Shown: in pieces, positions 10,910 to 23,728 of the stretch
Numbering within the stretch: position 1 is the stretch's first letter
How the letters are laid out: every line of letters starts with the position of its first letter
Assembly: GCF_028696615.1 (NCBI RefSeq)
Contig: NZ_JAQVGQ010000004.1
Location: 1-35,241, forward strand
Direction of reading: 5' to 3'
Source of the DNA: Immundisolibacter sp.
GTDB taxonomy: Bacteria > Pseudomonadota > Gammaproteobacteria > Immundisolibacterales > Immundisolibacteraceae
Length of the DNA stretch: 35,241 nt
Notes under the pieces: generated by a model
Seen by the model: the letters and a program-made list of their open reading frames with translations, nothing else
Told to the model about the DNA's origin: nothing
Databases searched by the model: none
Position numbers and translations under genes: made by a program

Positions 10910-11058
10910 GCGCTTGTGAATTTTTCAAGCGCTCAGGCCGGCCAGGGATGGCCGGACGCGAATCGAGCCCTTGAGGGCTTGATTCGCGCGAGCCCGTCCG
11001 GGCGTGCACCGGACGGGCGACACAAGAAATGCGCAGGACGCGCATTTCTTCAGAAACC
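10910..11058 (-). mobile_element. Five-hairpin element, family A, copy A2 (149 bp), flanked by CTGA (10906-10909 / 11059-11062)
   Basis: Reverse complement of A1/A3/A4 with the same five hairpins; exact length match. Confidence 0.8.
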
Positions 11059-11089
11059 CTGAGCGCTTGTGAATTTTTCAAGCGCTCAG
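11059..11089 (-). repeat. Solo terminal hairpin of family A, identical to 10906-10936
   Basis: CTGAGCGCTTGTGAATTTTTCAAGCGCTCAG occurs twice, 31/31 identical. Confidence 0.8.
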
Positions 11090-12189
11090 GCGCCGTGGCG
11101 CACCAGCGCCCAGGCCACGTGCTCGCGCACCAGCGCCGATGGGCTGTCGCGGTGGCGGGTAAGACAGGCCACGGCCTGGGCGTCGCCGGCCGGCGCGTTG
11201 CCGAGCGCGACCGCGATGTTGCGCTGCCAGCGCTGGTGGCCGATGCGGCGGATGGCAGAGCCCGCCAGGCGCTGCTCGAATTCCTCGGCGCTCCAGTCCA
11301 TGAGCTCCACCAGGCGCGGCGCGTCAAGGCCCTGGCGCGGCGCGAAGTCGGCCTCGGCGCTCGGCCGCGCGAATTTGTTCCACGGGCACGCCAGCTGGCA
11401 GTCGTCGCAGCCGTAGATGCGGTTGCCGAGCAGCGGGCGCAGCGGCTCGGGGATCGGCCCGGGGTGCTCGATGGTGAGGTAGGAAATGCAGCGCCGCGCG
11501 TCGAGCAGGTACGGCGCCACGATGGCGCCGGTGGGGCACACGTCGATGCAGGCGCGGCAGCTGCCGCAGTGGCCGCTGGCCGGCGCGTCCGTTGGCAGCG
11601 GCAGGTCGGTGTAGATCTCGCCCAGAAAAAACCACGACCCGCCGCGGCGGTCGATCAGGCAGGTGTGCTTGCCGATCCAGCCCAGACCGGCCTGCTCGGC
11701 AAGCGGCTTTTCGAGCACCGGGGCGCTGTCGCAGAACACCCGGTAACCGAACGGCCCGGCCAGGTCGGCGATGTGGTCGGCCAGGCGCTGCAGGCGCTGG
11801 CGCACCGGCTTGTGGTAGTCGCGGCCGAGCGCGTAGCGCGCCACGTAGCCGAGCGCCGGATCGTCCAGCACCGCGCGCGCGTCGGCTGCCGTGCCGGGCC
11901 AGTAGTCGAGGCGCACCGAAATCACCCGCAGCGTGCCCGGCACCAGCTCGGCCGGGCGTGAGCGCTTGCTGCCGTGGCGCGCCATCCAGGCCATTTCGCC
12001 GTGGTAGCCGCGCGCCAGCCAGTCGGCCAGGCGCCGTTCGGCCAGCGGAAGGTCCACGCCGGCGATGCCGCAGCCGGTGAAACCGAGCCGCTGGGCCAGC
12101 GTGCGCACCGTGGCGGCGAGCGCCGCCGGATCGGCGCCCTGGCGGGGTGTTTGGTGGGCGGGTGGCGTGGGGCTGTTGGGATGGGGCAT
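11086..12189 (-). CDS. queG: Epoxyqueuosine reductase
   Basis: GYHGEMAWMARH, CGSCRACIDVCPTGAIVAPYLLDARRCISYLTIEH, NRIYGCDDCQLACPWNKFA; start set at MPHPNSPT. Confidence 0.92.
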   Translation of the reverse strand: MPHPNSPTPPAHQTPRQGADPAALAATVRTLAQRLGFTGCGIAGVDLPLAERRLADWLARGYHGEMAWMARHGSKRSRPAELVPGTLRVISVRLDYWPGTAADARAVLDDPALGYVARYALGRDYHKPVRQRLQRLADHIADLAGPFGYRVFCDSAPVLEKPLAEQAGLGWIGKHTCLIDRRGGSWFFLGEIYTDLPLPTDAPASGHCGSCRACIDVCPTGAIVAPYLLDARRCISYLTIEHPGPIPEPLRPLLGNRIYGCDDCQLACPWNKFARPSAEADFAPRQGLDAPRLVELMDWSAEEFEQRLAGSAIRRIGHQRWQRNIAVALGNAPAGDAQAVACLTRHRDSPSALVREHVAWALVRHGA

Positions 12190-12290
12190 GGGGTGTGGCG
12201 CGCGGGTTGGGACCGAAGGCAAGCAATCGAGGCGGCGCCGATGGGGTCGGCGCCGCCGGCCTGAAGCGTGGCATGGGCGACAGGTTGGGG

Positions 12291-12350
12291 GCGGGCCCGC
12301 ACCGCGCCGGCGGCGAGCGGAAAAAAATCCAACGAGGGAATTTTTTCGCA
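12291..12350 (-). repeat. Degenerate remnant of a family B element (B4)
   Basis: GGGCCCGCACCGCGCCGGCGGCGAGCGGAAAAAAATCCAACGAGGGAATTTTTTCGC resembles the end of B3, GGGCGTGCACCGCGCGGCAGCGAGCTGAAAAATTCCATGGATGGAATTTTTCAGC. Confidence 0.5.
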
Positions 12351-12427
12351 TTTCTCCGCAAGCGCGATTTCGGTTTGCGACCGTCTGCCCGATACTTTGC
12401 GCCCTGGTCGTGCCCCGGAAAGCCCTG

Positions 12428-13072
12428 ATGGACCTGCTGCACAGTGCGCTGGACCTGTTTTTGCACCTCGATACGCACCTGGCCGACTTCACCGCCCAGC
12501 ACGGCGTGTGGGTGTACGCGTTGCTGGCGCTGGTGGTGTTCTGCGAGACCGGGCTGGTGGTGACGCCGTTTCTGCCGGGCGACTCGCTGTTGTTCGTGGT
12601 CGGCACGCTGGCCGGCGGCGGGTTGCTCGATTTCGGCACCGCCGCCGCGGTGGTGTTCGTGTCGGCGGTGGTCGGTGACGGCGTCAATTACGCCATCGGC
12701 AATTTCGTCGGCCCGCGCGTGTATGCGCGGCCGGATTCGCGCTGGCTGCGGCAGGAGCACCTGGCCCGCACGCGGGCGTTTTTCGAGCGTCACGGCGGCA
12801 AGACCGTCGTGCTGGCGCGTTTCGTGCCCATCGTGCGCACGTTTGCGCCGTTCGTGGCCGGCGTCGGGTGTATGCAGTACCGGCGCTTTTTCGCATACAA
12901 CGTGCTGGGCGCAGCCGTTTGGGTGCTGCTGTTCATGAGTGCGGGTGTGCTGTTCGGCCAGATTCCGTGGGTCAAGGGCAACCTTACGCTGATCGCGCTG
13001 GGCATCGTCGCCGTGTCGCTGCTGCCGGTGGCGGCGCACTGGCTGCAGGCGCGCGGTGCCCGCGCGGCTTGA
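12428..13072 (+). CDS. DedA family (SNARE-associated/VTT domain) membrane protein
   Basis: FCETGLVVTPFLPGDSLLFVVGTLA, FFERHGGKTVVLARFVPIVRTFAPFVAG. Confidence 0.93.
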   Translation: MDLLHSALDLFLHLDTHLADFTAQHGVWVYALLALVVFCETGLVVTPFLPGDSLLFVVGTLAGGGLLDFGTAAAVVFVSAVVGDGVNYAIGNFVGPRVYARPDSRWLRQEHLARTRAFFERHGGKTVVLARFVPIVRTFAPFVAGVGCMQYRRFFAYNVLGAAVWVLLFMSAGVLFGQIPWVKGNLTLIALGIVAVSLLPVAAHWLQARGARAA

Positions 13073-13125
13073 CGGCTGTCATGCCTTGCCCGGCGGCGAC
13101 GCCTATAGTCGCTCGCCACTTTTAA

Positions 13126-13277
13126 GGAAGGGCTGAAAAATTCCGTCCATGGAATTTTTCAGCTCGCCGTCGCGCGGTACACGCCCGCACGACGCTCCAT
13201 GAATCAATGGCGTACGCCCTTGATTCATGCCGGGGCATCCTGCCCCGGCGGAAACCGCTGAATAAATCAGCGGTTCC
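13126..13277 (+). mobile_element. Five-hairpin element, family B, copy B2 (152 bp), flanked by TTAA (13122-13125 / 13278-13281)
   Basis: Hairpins GCTGAAAAATTCC-N6-GGAATTTTTCAGC, GCGGTACACGCCCGC, CATGAATCAA...TTGATTCATG, CCGGGGCATCCTGCCCCGG, AACCGCTGAATAAATCAGCGGTT. Confidence 0.8.
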
Positions 13278-13342
13278 TTAATCCCCGCGCGGCGCCGGGC
13301 AGGCGCCGCGCACTGATCATTCAACCTGAGGAGCAACGGTTC

Positions 13343-14422
13343 GTGGCAAACAGCAACCTGAAATTCGGCGTCTACACCGAAATGAACTGCATGCCGGGGG
13401 TGGACACGGCCGAGGCGGTGTGGGACGTGATCGGTCACATCGAGCAGTGCGACCGGCTCGGCTACGACGTGTACATGGCCATCGAGCACCATTTCTTTCC
13501 CACCTTCGGCCAGTCGTCGAATCCGCTGGCGCTGTTCTCGGCCGCCGCCCAGCGTACCCAGAAAATCCGCTTTCGCACGCTGTGCCACACGTTGCCTCTG
13601 CACACGCCGACCGTGCTGGCGGGCGAAATCGCCACCGCCGACGTGCTGACCGGCGGGCGGCTGGATCTCGGCTTCGGGCGCGGCCACGCCTGGCTGTACA
13701 AGCTGGCCGGCATTCCCTACGAGGAAAGCCAGCCGCGCTACGAGGAAGCCCAGGAAATCATCATGAAGGCGCTGACCGAGGAGCGGTTCTCGTTCCACGG
13801 CAACAAATACGTGGTGGACGACGTGACCGTCTACCCGCGGCCGGTGCAGGCGAAGATGCCGGTCTACCTGACCGGCACCAGCGGGCGTTCGTTCCGTTTC
13901 GCCGCCGAGCGCGGCTGGGGCATCTCGGTGGGCGGTCCGGCGCCGTACCCGATTTTCGTGAACGCCATGAAGGAATACCGCGACGCCTGCGCCAAGGCCG
14001 GCCACAAGCCGATCGTGAGCTGGATTCAGCCGGTGCACATCGCGCCGACCGAAAACGAAGCGCAGGAGCAGGCGCGCACGGCGGCGCCGTACTTCTATCA
14101 CCAGATCGCCAAGCCCATTTTGTCGATCGACCAGAAGGCCGACCGCGAGCGGCTGCTGGCGGCCGGTTACGGCTTCTACGCCAGCGACGCCATGAACCGT
14201 ATGCTCGAGCTGACCTACGACGACATCCTGGCGCAGGACATGGTGTGGGTGGGTACGCCGGCGCAGATCGCCAACAAGGTGGCGGACTTCCTGGCCAAGG
14301 AGGAACTCGACGAGTTCGCCATCCAGGTGCTACCGCGCGGCCCGCAGGGTGGCCTCACGCTCGAGCAGCACCGGCGCGTGCACGAGCTGTTCGCCAAGGA
14401 GGTCATGCCGGCTTTCAAGTAG
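13343..14422 (+). CDS. LLM class flavin-dependent (luciferase-like) oxidoreductase
   Basis: 359 aa, GTG start; MAIEHHFFPTFG, GEIATADVLTGGRLDLGFGRGHAW, GTSGRSFRFAAERGWGISVGG. Confidence 0.9.
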   Translation: MANSNLKFGVYTEMNCMPGVDTAEAVWDVIGHIEQCDRLGYDVYMAIEHHFFPTFGQSSNPLALFSAAAQRTQKIRFRTLCHTLPLHTPTVLAGEIATADVLTGGRLDLGFGRGHAWLYKLAGIPYEESQPRYEEAQEIIMKALTEERFSFHGNKYVVDDVTVYPRPVQAKMPVYLTGTSGRSFRFAAERGWGISVGGPAPYPIFVNAMKEYRDACAKAGHKPIVSWIQPVHIAPTENEAQEQARTAAPYFYHQIAKPILSIDQKADRERLLAAGYGFYASDAMNRMLELTYDDILAQDMVWVGTPAQIANKVADFLAKEELDEFAIQVLPRGPQGGLTLEQHRRVHELFAKEVMPAFK

Positions 14423-14435
14423 CCGGCCGCGCGCT

Positions 14436-14463
14436 GCCGGCGGGGCGCGCACGCCCCGCCGGC
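14436..14463. terminator. GC-rich hairpin between convergent genes
   Basis: GCCGGCGGGGCG-CGCA-CGCCCCGCCGGC. Confidence 0.45.
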
Positions 14464-14470
14464 GCTTGTC

Positions 14471-16177
14471 TCACAGGCCGGCCAGCGCCTTGCGGATGAA
14501 GCCGGTCGCCTCGGCGAGCGGGATGTTCTCGGCCGCCTCGGCGCGGCGCGCCTTGTACTCGACGAGGCCCTCTTTCAGGCCACGCTCGCCGATCACCAGG
14601 CGGTGCGGGATGCCGATCAGGTCCATGTCGGCGAACATCACGCCCGGCCGCTCCGGGCGATCGTCGAGCAGCACGTCCACGCCGGCGGCGGTGAGCTGCG
14701 CGTATAGCTTTTCGGTGGCCTCGGCCACGGCCGGCGACTTGTGCAGGTTGATCGGCACCAGGGCCACCTCGAACGGCGCCAGCGCCTGCGGCCACACGAT
14801 GCCGCGCGCGTCGTGGTTCTGCTCGATGGCGGCCGCCACCACGCGCGACACGCCGATGCCGTAGCAGCCCATGGTCATCACCTGCTCGCGGCCGTTTTCG
14901 TCGAGCACGGTGCAGGCGAGCTTTTCGCTGTACACGGTGCCGAGCTTGAACACGTGGCCGACCTCGATGCCGCGGGCGATGGCGAGCGGCCCCGAGCCGT
15001 CCGGCGCCGGCTCGCCGGCCACCACGTTGCGGATGTCGGCCACTTCCGGCTCCGGCAGGTCGCGGCCGAAATTGACGCCGGTCAGGTGATAGCCGTTGGC
15101 GTTGGCGCCGCACACGAAGTCGGCCAGCGCCGCCGCGTCGCGGTCGGCGATCACCGGGCCCGGAAAATCCACCGGTCCCACCGAGCCGAAATCGCAGCCG
15201 AGCGCCGCCTGCACCTCGGCTGGGGCGGCGAACTGCAGCGGCTGCGCCAGCTGCGGCAGGCGCTGCGCCTTGACGGCATTGAGCTCGTGATCGCCGCGCA
15301 GCAGCAGCGCCACCAGGCCGCCGTCCGCGCCGCGCAGCACCAGTGTTTTGATGATGCGCTCAGCCGGCACTCCAAGAAATGCGCTCACCTCGGCGATGGT
15401 GTGCTGGCCGGGCGTGTGCACCGACTCGCGGTTGGCCGTGGCGGCCGGGCGCGGCGGTGGCGGCGGGGCGGGCGTCAGCTCTACGTTGGCAGCGTAGCCG
15501 CCCTCCGAGTAGGCGATGGCGTCCTCGCCGGAGTCGGCCAGCACGTGGAACTCATGCGAGCTGGCGCCGCCGATGCTGCCGGTGTCGGCCGCCACGGCGC
15601 GGAATTTGAGGCCGAGGCGGCCGAAGATGGCGCCGTAGGCGGCGTACATGGCCTCGTAGGTCTCATCCAGGCTCGCCGCGTCGCGGTGGAAGGAATACGC
15701 ATCCTTCATCAGGAACTCGCGCGCCCGCATCACGCCGAAGCGCGGCCGGATCTCGTCGCGGAATTTGGTCTGGATTTGGTAGAACGTGGCCGGCAGCTGG
15801 CGGTAGCTGGTCACCTTCTGGCGCACGATGTCGGTGATGACTTCCTCGTGCGTGGGGCCGAAGCAGAACTCGCGCGCGTGGCGGTCTTTGAAACGCAGCA
15901 GCTCGGGGCCGTATTTTTCCCAGCGGCCGGATTCCTGCCACAGCTCGGCCGGTTGCACCGCCGGCATCAGCAGTTCCTGCGCGCCGGCGCGGTCCATCTC
16001 CTCGCGCACCACCCGCTCGGCGCGGCGCAGCACGCGAAGACCCAGCGGCAGCCAGCTGTAGATGCCGGCCGCCAGACGGTTGATCATGCCGGCGCGCAGC
16101 ATCAGACGCTGGCTGATCACCTCCGCGTCGGACGGGTCTTCGCGCAGCGTGGCCAGCAGAAAGCGCGAGGTGCGCAT
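14471..16177 (-). CDS. proS: Prolyl-tRNA synthetase (bacterial type with YbaK insertion)
   Basis: [90 protein letters not shown]. Confidence 0.97.
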   Translation of the reverse strand: MRTSRFLLATLREDPSDAEVISQRLMLRAGMINRLAAGIYSWLPLGLRVLRRAERVVREEMDRAGAQELLMPAVQPAELWQESGRWEKYGPELLRFKDRHAREFCFGPTHEEVITDIVRQKVTSYRQLPATFYQIQTKFRDEIRPRFGVMRAREFLMKDAYSFHRDAASLDETYEAMYAAYGAIFGRLGLKFRAVAADTGSIGGASSHEFHVLADSGEDAIAYSEGGYAANVELTPAPPPPPRPAATANRESVHTPGQHTIAEVSAFLGVPAERIIKTLVLRGADGGLVALLLRGDHELNAVKAQRLPQLAQPLQFAAPAEVQAALGCDFGSVGPVDFPGPVIADRDAAALADFVCGANANGYHLTGVNFGRDLPEPEVADIRNVVAGEPAPDGSGPLAIARGIEVGHVFKLGTVYSEKLACTVLDENGREQVMTMGCYGIGVSRVVAAAIEQNHDARGIVWPQALAPFEVALVPINLHKSPAVAEATEKLYAQLTAAGVDVLLDDRPERPGVMFADMDLIGIPHRLVIGERGLKEGLVEYKARRAEAAENIPLAEATGFIRKALAGL

Positions 16178-16259
16178 GGGGACTCCTTGGACGATGAAAA
16201 TGCCGCAGCCGGGCGGGCGCCCGGCGCGCGCAGATTATCGGCCAATAGCCGAAGGTCAG

Positions 16260-16408
16260 AGTTTGTGAAGAAATGCGCGTCCTGCGCATTTCTTGCGTCG
16301 CACGTCCGGTACACGCCCGGACGTGCTCACGCGAATCGAGCCCTGGCGGGCTCGATTCGCGTCCGGCCATCCCTGGCCGGCCTGAGAGCTTGAAAAATTC
16401 ACAAGCTC
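16260..16408 (+). mobile_element. Five-hairpin element, family A, copy A3 (149 bp), flanked by TCAG (16256-16259 / 16409-16412)
   Basis: Same five hairpins as A1; compensatory stem change in hairpin 2 (GCACGTCC/GGACGTGC). Confidence 0.85.
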
Positions 16409-16412
16409 TCAG

Positions 16413-16561
16413 AGTTTGTGAAGAAATGCGCGTCCTGCGTATTTCTTGCGTCGCCCGTCCGGTACACGCCCGGACGGGCTCCCGCGAATCAAGCCCTTAC
16501 GGGCTCGCTTCGCGTCCGGCCATCCCTGGCCGGTCTGAGAGCTTGAAAAATTCACAAGCTC
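16413..16561 (+). mobile_element. Five-hairpin element, family A, copy A4 (149 bp), in tandem with A3; flanked by TCAG (16409-16412 / 16562-16565)
   Basis: Same five hairpins; shares one TCAG with A3 (period 153 bp). Confidence 0.85.
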
Positions 16562-17494
16562 TCAGACGTCGAGGTCGGCGAACAGTGCCGTCGACAGGTA
16601 GCGCTCGCCGGCCGAGGGAATGATGGCGACGATGGTCTTGCCGGCCGCCTCGGGGCGCTTGGCGATCTGCTCGGCCGCCCACAGCGCGGCGCCGGAGCTG
16701 ATGCCGACGAACAGGCCTTCCTCGACCGCCGCGCGGCGCGCGTAGGCCATGGCATTCTCGTCGGTCACCTGCACGATCTCGTCGATGATGCCGGGGTTCA
16801 GGATGGGCGGCACGAAGCCGGCGCCGATGCCCTGAATCTTGTGCGGCGCCGGTTTGCCGCCGGACAGCACCGGCGAGGCCGCCGGCTCGACCGCGATGGC
16901 CTTGAACGACGGCCGGCGCGACTTGATCACTTCCGACACGCCGGTGAGGGTGCCGCCGGTGCCGACGCCGGAGATGAGGTAGTCGACCTCGCCGTCGGTG
17001 TCGCGCCAGATTTCCTCGGCCGTGGTGCGGCGGTGGATGTCCGGGTTGGCCGGGTTCTCGAACTGCTGCGGCATGTAGCTGCCGGGCCGCTCGGCCAGCA
17101 GTTCGCGGGCGCGCTCGATGGCGCCGGTCATGCCCTTCTCGGCCGGTGTCAGCACGATCTCGGCACCCAGCGCACGCAGCACCTTGCGCCGCTCGATGCT
17201 CATCGAGGCCGGCATGGTCAGCGTCAGCCGATAGCCGCGCGCCGCGCACACGAAGGCGAGCGCAATGCCGGTGTTGCCGGAGGTGGGTTCGATGATCTCG
17301 CCGCCCGGCTGCAGGAGGCCGTTTTTTTCGGCCGCCTCGATCATGGCAAGACCGATGCGGTCCTTGACCGACGACAGCGGGTTGAAGAACTCGAGCTTGG
17401 CCAGCACCGTGGCGTCGCTTTTGATCATGCGCCGGATGCGCACCAGCGGGGTGTTGCCGACGGTCTGCGTGATGTCATCGAAAATGCGCGCCAT
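16562..17494 (-). CDS. cysK: Cysteine synthase A (O-acetylserine sulfhydrylase)
   Basis: [61 protein letters not shown]. Confidence 0.93.
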   Translation of the reverse strand: MARIFDDITQTVGNTPLVRIRRMIKSDATVLAKLEFFNPLSSVKDRIGLAMIEAAEKNGLLQPGGEIIEPTSGNTGIALAFVCAARGYRLTLTMPASMSIERRKVLRALGAEIVLTPAEKGMTGAIERARELLAERPGSYMPQQFENPANPDIHRRTTAEEIWRDTDGEVDYLISGVGTGGTLTGVSEVIKSRRPSFKAIAVEPAASPVLSGGKPAPHKIQGIGAGFVPPILNPGIIDEIVQVTDENAMAYARRAAVEEGLFVGISSGAALWAAEQIAKRPEAAGKTIVAIIPSAGERYLSTALFADLDV

Positions 17495-17622
17495 GGGAGA
17501 CTCCTCGGGCAGGCACCGGCGGTGCGACGAAGGGGCGTCGATTCTAGGAACCGCCGCCCGGTGCGGGCAAATATCATTTGCTGCCAACCTTATGCCATCG
17601 GCTGCGTGATTCGACGGACACC

Positions 17623-18270
17623 ATGACGACACCCGAACGCACACTCGCCATCCGCGGCGTGTACGCCCTGGCCGACACCTCGCTGCTCGGCGGCGCCGAG
17701 CTGCTCACGCGCGTGGCGGCGGCGCTGCGCGGTGGCGCGGCGGTGGTGCAGTACCGCGACAAATCGGCCGACGCGGCGCGGCGTCTCGACCAGGCGAGCG
17801 CGCTGCGTGCGCTGTGCCGGCGGCACGGCGCCGCATTCATCGTCAACGACGACATCGAGCTTGCCGAGCGCGTCGGCGCCGACGGCGTGCACCTGGGGCA
17901 GGACGATGCCTCGCCGGCGCTGGCCCGCGCGCGGCTCGGCAAGACGGCACTGATCGGCGCCACCTGCTACAACCGTCTGGGGTTGGCGGCGCCGGCGCTC
18001 AAGGCCGGGGCCGATCACGTGGCGTTCGGGCGGTTTTTTCCGTCCAGCACCAAGCCCGGCGAGGTTTACGCCAGCGTCGAGCTGCTGCGCGCCGCGCGGG
18101 CGGCGCTGGATTGCCCCATCGTCGCCATCGGCGGCATTCGCGCCGACAATGCGGCGCCGCTGGTGGCGGCCGGCGCCGATGCCCTGGCGGTCGGCAGCGC
18201 CCTGTTCGCGCCCGGCGTGGACAGCGAAGCCGCCGCCCGGGCGCTGGCCGCACTGTGGCCCACCACCTGA
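17623..18270 (+). CDS. thiE: Thiamine-phosphate synthase
   Basis: [54 protein letters not shown]. Confidence 0.93.
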   Translation: MTTPERTLAIRGVYALADTSLLGGAELLTRVAAALRGGAAVVQYRDKSADAARRLDQASALRALCRRHGAAFIVNDDIELAERVGADGVHLGQDDASPALARARLGKTALIGATCYNRLGLAAPALKAGADHVAFGRFFPSSTKPGEVYASVELLRAARAALDCPIVAIGGIRADNAAPLVAAGADALAVGSALFAPGVDSEAAARALAALWPTT

Positions 18271-18282
18271 CACAGGAAATCC

Positions 18283-19560
<1,278 letters not shown>

Positions 19561-19569
19561 AGCCCGCTT

Positions 19570-19764
19570 TCAGCCGAGCTCGTCGATCCAGGCCTGCTGC
19601 AGCGCTTCCAGCACCCGCTCGCCGCAGCGCTCGGGGGCATCATCGAAGCCCGGCAGCGCCAGCACCCAGGCGCGCAGCTCCGTGAAGCGCGCCCGCCGCG
19701 GGTCGACCTGCGGGTGGTGCTCGGCGAGCGCTTCGGCCAGCGCCTGACTGTCGGTCCATTTCAT
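19570..19764 (-). CDS. iscX: Fe-S assembly protein IscX
   Basis: 64 aa MKWTDSQALAEALAEHHPQVDPRRARFTELRAWVLALPGFDD; start overlaps the fdx stop. Confidence 0.92.
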   Translation of the reverse strand: MKWTDSQALAEALAEHHPQVDPRRARFTELRAWVLALPGFDDAPERCGERVLEALQQAWIDELG

Positions 19765-20098
19765 GCAGATTCGCGGGCGTAGTTGAGCGTGTAGCGCGGG
19801 ATTTCGACGGTGAGATCCGCCTGGCCGACACGCGCCTGACACGACAGGCGCGAACAGGCTTCGAGCCCCCAGGCGCGGCCGAGCTGGTCTTCCTCGTCGT
19901 CGCTGGCGGCGCGCAGCGAGCGAAAGCCCTCGCGCACCAGCACGTGGCAGGTGGTGCACACGCAGGCTTTCTCGCAGGCGTGCTCGATGGCCACGCCATG
20001 GGCGGCCAGCGCGTCGCACAGCAGCGTGCCCGGGCGGGCCTCGAAGCGGGCGCCTTCAGGGCAAAGCTCGGCGTGCGGCAGGACGGTGATGGTAGGCA

Positions 20099-20099
<1 letters not shown>
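19761..20099 (-). CDS. fdx: ISC-type [2Fe-2S] ferredoxin
   Basis: IEHACEKACVCTTCHVLVREG, RLSCQARV. Confidence 0.93.
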
Positions 20100-21954
<1,855 letters not shown>

Positions 21955-21955
<1 letters not shown>

Positions 21956-22455
21956 CAGGCGTCCACCTCCTCGTCGGCGAGGCGCTCCAGCAGCCGGCGC
22001 AGCGCACCGAACTCGAGCAACAGCGCGCCCGCGGCGGCGTCCTCGCCATCGAGCGCGTTTTCCAGGCGCGCCGTGCAGGCGTAAAGCCGCGTGCGCAGCT
22101 CCGCGCCCAGACGCTCCAGCGCGGCGGCGTCGCCGCGACGGCGGGCGGCATCGAGCGCTTCGTGCCAGTCCATCTGCTGCATCAGCAGCGCGGCCGGGGC
22201 GCGCAGGCCGCTGCTGTCGATGCCGCGCAGGGCCAGCAGATGGGCGGCGCGCCGGCCAGGGTCTTTGAGTGTCTGATAGGCATCGTTGAGCGCGGTGGCG
22301 GCATCGAGCGCCGCGGCCTGCGCAGCGGCATCGGCCAGGCGGTGGCGGTCCGGGTGACTCGCCCGGGCGCGCTCGCGGTAGGCGCCGTCGAGCGTCGCGC
22401 GATCGACGGCGAAGCGCCGCGGCAGGCCGAGCAGGGCGAAGCAGTCGGCGGTCAT
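21955..22455 (-). CDS. hscB: Fe-S assembly co-chaperone HscB
   Basis: [60 protein letters not shown]. Confidence 0.93.
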
Positions 22456-22459
22456 GGCG

Positions 22460-22783
22460 TCAGGCGCTGAAGCTCTCGCCGCAGCCGCACTCGCCGCGCG
22501 CGTTCGGGTTGTCGAACTTGAAGCCCTCGTTCAGGCCCTCGCGCACGAAATCGAGCCGCGTGCCGTCGACGTGGATCAGGCTCGCCGGGTCCACCAGCAC
22601 GGTCACCCCGCCGCTGTCGAAACGCAGGTCGTCCGGCTGCGCCTCGTCGGCGAATTCGAGCAGGTACGACAGGCCCGAGCAGCCCGACGGGCGCACGCCC
22701 AGCCGCAGGCCGACGCCGCGGCCGCGGTTGGTGAGCGCCTTTTGCACGTGGCGGGCGGCGGCTTCGGTCAGGGTCACGGCCAT
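22460..22783 (-). CDS. iscA: A-type Fe-S carrier, IscA-like
   Basis: [30 protein letters not shown] (C...CGC triad). Confidence 0.85.
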   Translation of the reverse strand: MAVTLTEAAARHVQKALTNRGRGVGLRLGVRPSGCSGLSYLLEFADEAQPDDLRFDSGGVTVLVDPASLIHVDGTRLDFVREGLNEGFKFDNPNARGECGCGESFSA

Positions 22784-22844
22784 GGTGTCAGCTCCGGTGA
22801 TTGGGGAAAGGGGCAAAGCCGCCGGATAAATCCGGTGTACCGAT

Positions 22845-22911
22845 GTAGGAGCGGCTTCAGCCGCGAATGGCGGGATTTCGCGGCTGAAGCCGCTCCCACG
22901 AAGGCTCCTAC
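22845..22911. repeat. REP-like inverted pair (GTAGGAGCGGCTTCAGCCGCGAA ... TTCGCGGCTGAAGCCGCTCC)
   Basis: Near-perfect palindromic repeat of the GTAGGAGCGGCTT type between two isc genes. Confidence 0.75.
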
Positions 22912-22942
22912 GAGGCGCCAGGGGGTTCACGTCGACGATGCC

Positions 22943-23284
22943 TCACACCGTGAACGAATTGCCGCAGCCGCAGGTGCTGGCGGCATTGGGGTTCTTGATG
23001 ACGAAGCGCGCGCCGGACAGGTCTTCCTGGTAGTCGATCTCGGCGCCGCCCAGGTACTGGATGCTCATCGCATCCACCAGCAGCGTGACGCCGTCGCGCT
23101 CGACCGCGGTGTCGTCGTCGGCGGCCGTCTCGTCGAACGAGAAGCCGTACTGGAAGCCCGAGCAGCCGCCGCCGGCCACGAACACGCGCAGCTTCAGCGC
23201 CGGGTTGCCTTCGTCGTCCAGCAGCGCGCGCACCTTGCCGGCGGCGGCGCTGGTGAACTGCAAGGGTGATGCGAGGTCGTTCAT
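22943..23284 (-). CDS. A-type Fe-S carrier, ErpA/IscA-like
   Basis: [31 protein letters not shown]. Confidence 0.88.
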   Translation of the reverse strand: MNDLASPLQFTSAAAGKVRALLDDEGNPALKLRVFVAGGGCSGFQYGFSFDETAADDDTAVERDGVTLLVDAMSIQYLGGAEIDYQEDLSGARFVIKNPNAASTCGCGNSFTV

Positions 23285-23295
23285 GGCGGTCTCCG

Positions 23296-23700
23296 TCAGG
23301 CGGTGTCGGTGCTGGCCAGCGCGTCCTGCTTGGCGCGCAGGTCGTCGATGGCGGCGCGGATGGCGTCCTCGGCCAGCACCGAGCAGTGCAGCTTCACCGG
23401 CGGCAGCGCCAGTTCCTCGGCGATGGCGGTGTTCTGGATGGCTAGCGCCTGGTCCAGCGTGCGGCCCTTGAGCCACTCGGTGACCAGCGAGCTCGACGCG
23501 ATCGCGCTGCCGCAGCCGTAGGTCTTGAAGCGCGCATCGGCGATGACGCCGTCCTCGTCGACGCGAATCTGCAGGCGCATGACGTCGCCGCAGGCCGGCG
23601 CGCCGACCATGCCGGTGCCGACCTGCGGGTCCTGCACGTCGAGCGTGCCGACGTTGCGCGGGTTCTCGTAGTGGTCCAGCACGCGATCGCTGTAAGCCAT
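23296..23700 (-). CDS. iscU: Fe-S cluster scaffold IscU
   Basis: [64 protein letters not shown] (LPPVK motif). Confidence 0.96.
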   Translation of the reverse strand: MAYSDRVLDHYENPRNVGTLDVQDPQVGTGMVGAPACGDVMRLQIRVDEDGVIADARFKTYGCGSAIASSSLVTEWLKGRTLDQALAIQNTAIAEELALPPVKLHCSVLAEDAIRAAIDDLRAKQDALASTDTA

Positions 23701-23728
23701 GGGGGAATCTCCGAAAGGATTGAGGGTG

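Noticed and set aside
11086-12687. 533-aa form of QueG
   Set aside because: The N-terminal 166 residues do not look like QueG and run antisense through dedA; start set at 12189.
14741-16393. Plus-strand ORF of 550 aa
   Set aside because: Antisense to proS, low-complexity composition, no recognisable domain.
16256-16565. Tandem palindromic repeats resembling a CRISPR array
   Set aside because: Only two 153-bp-period units, whole unit conserved with no variable spacers and no cas genes; better explained as tandem family A elements.
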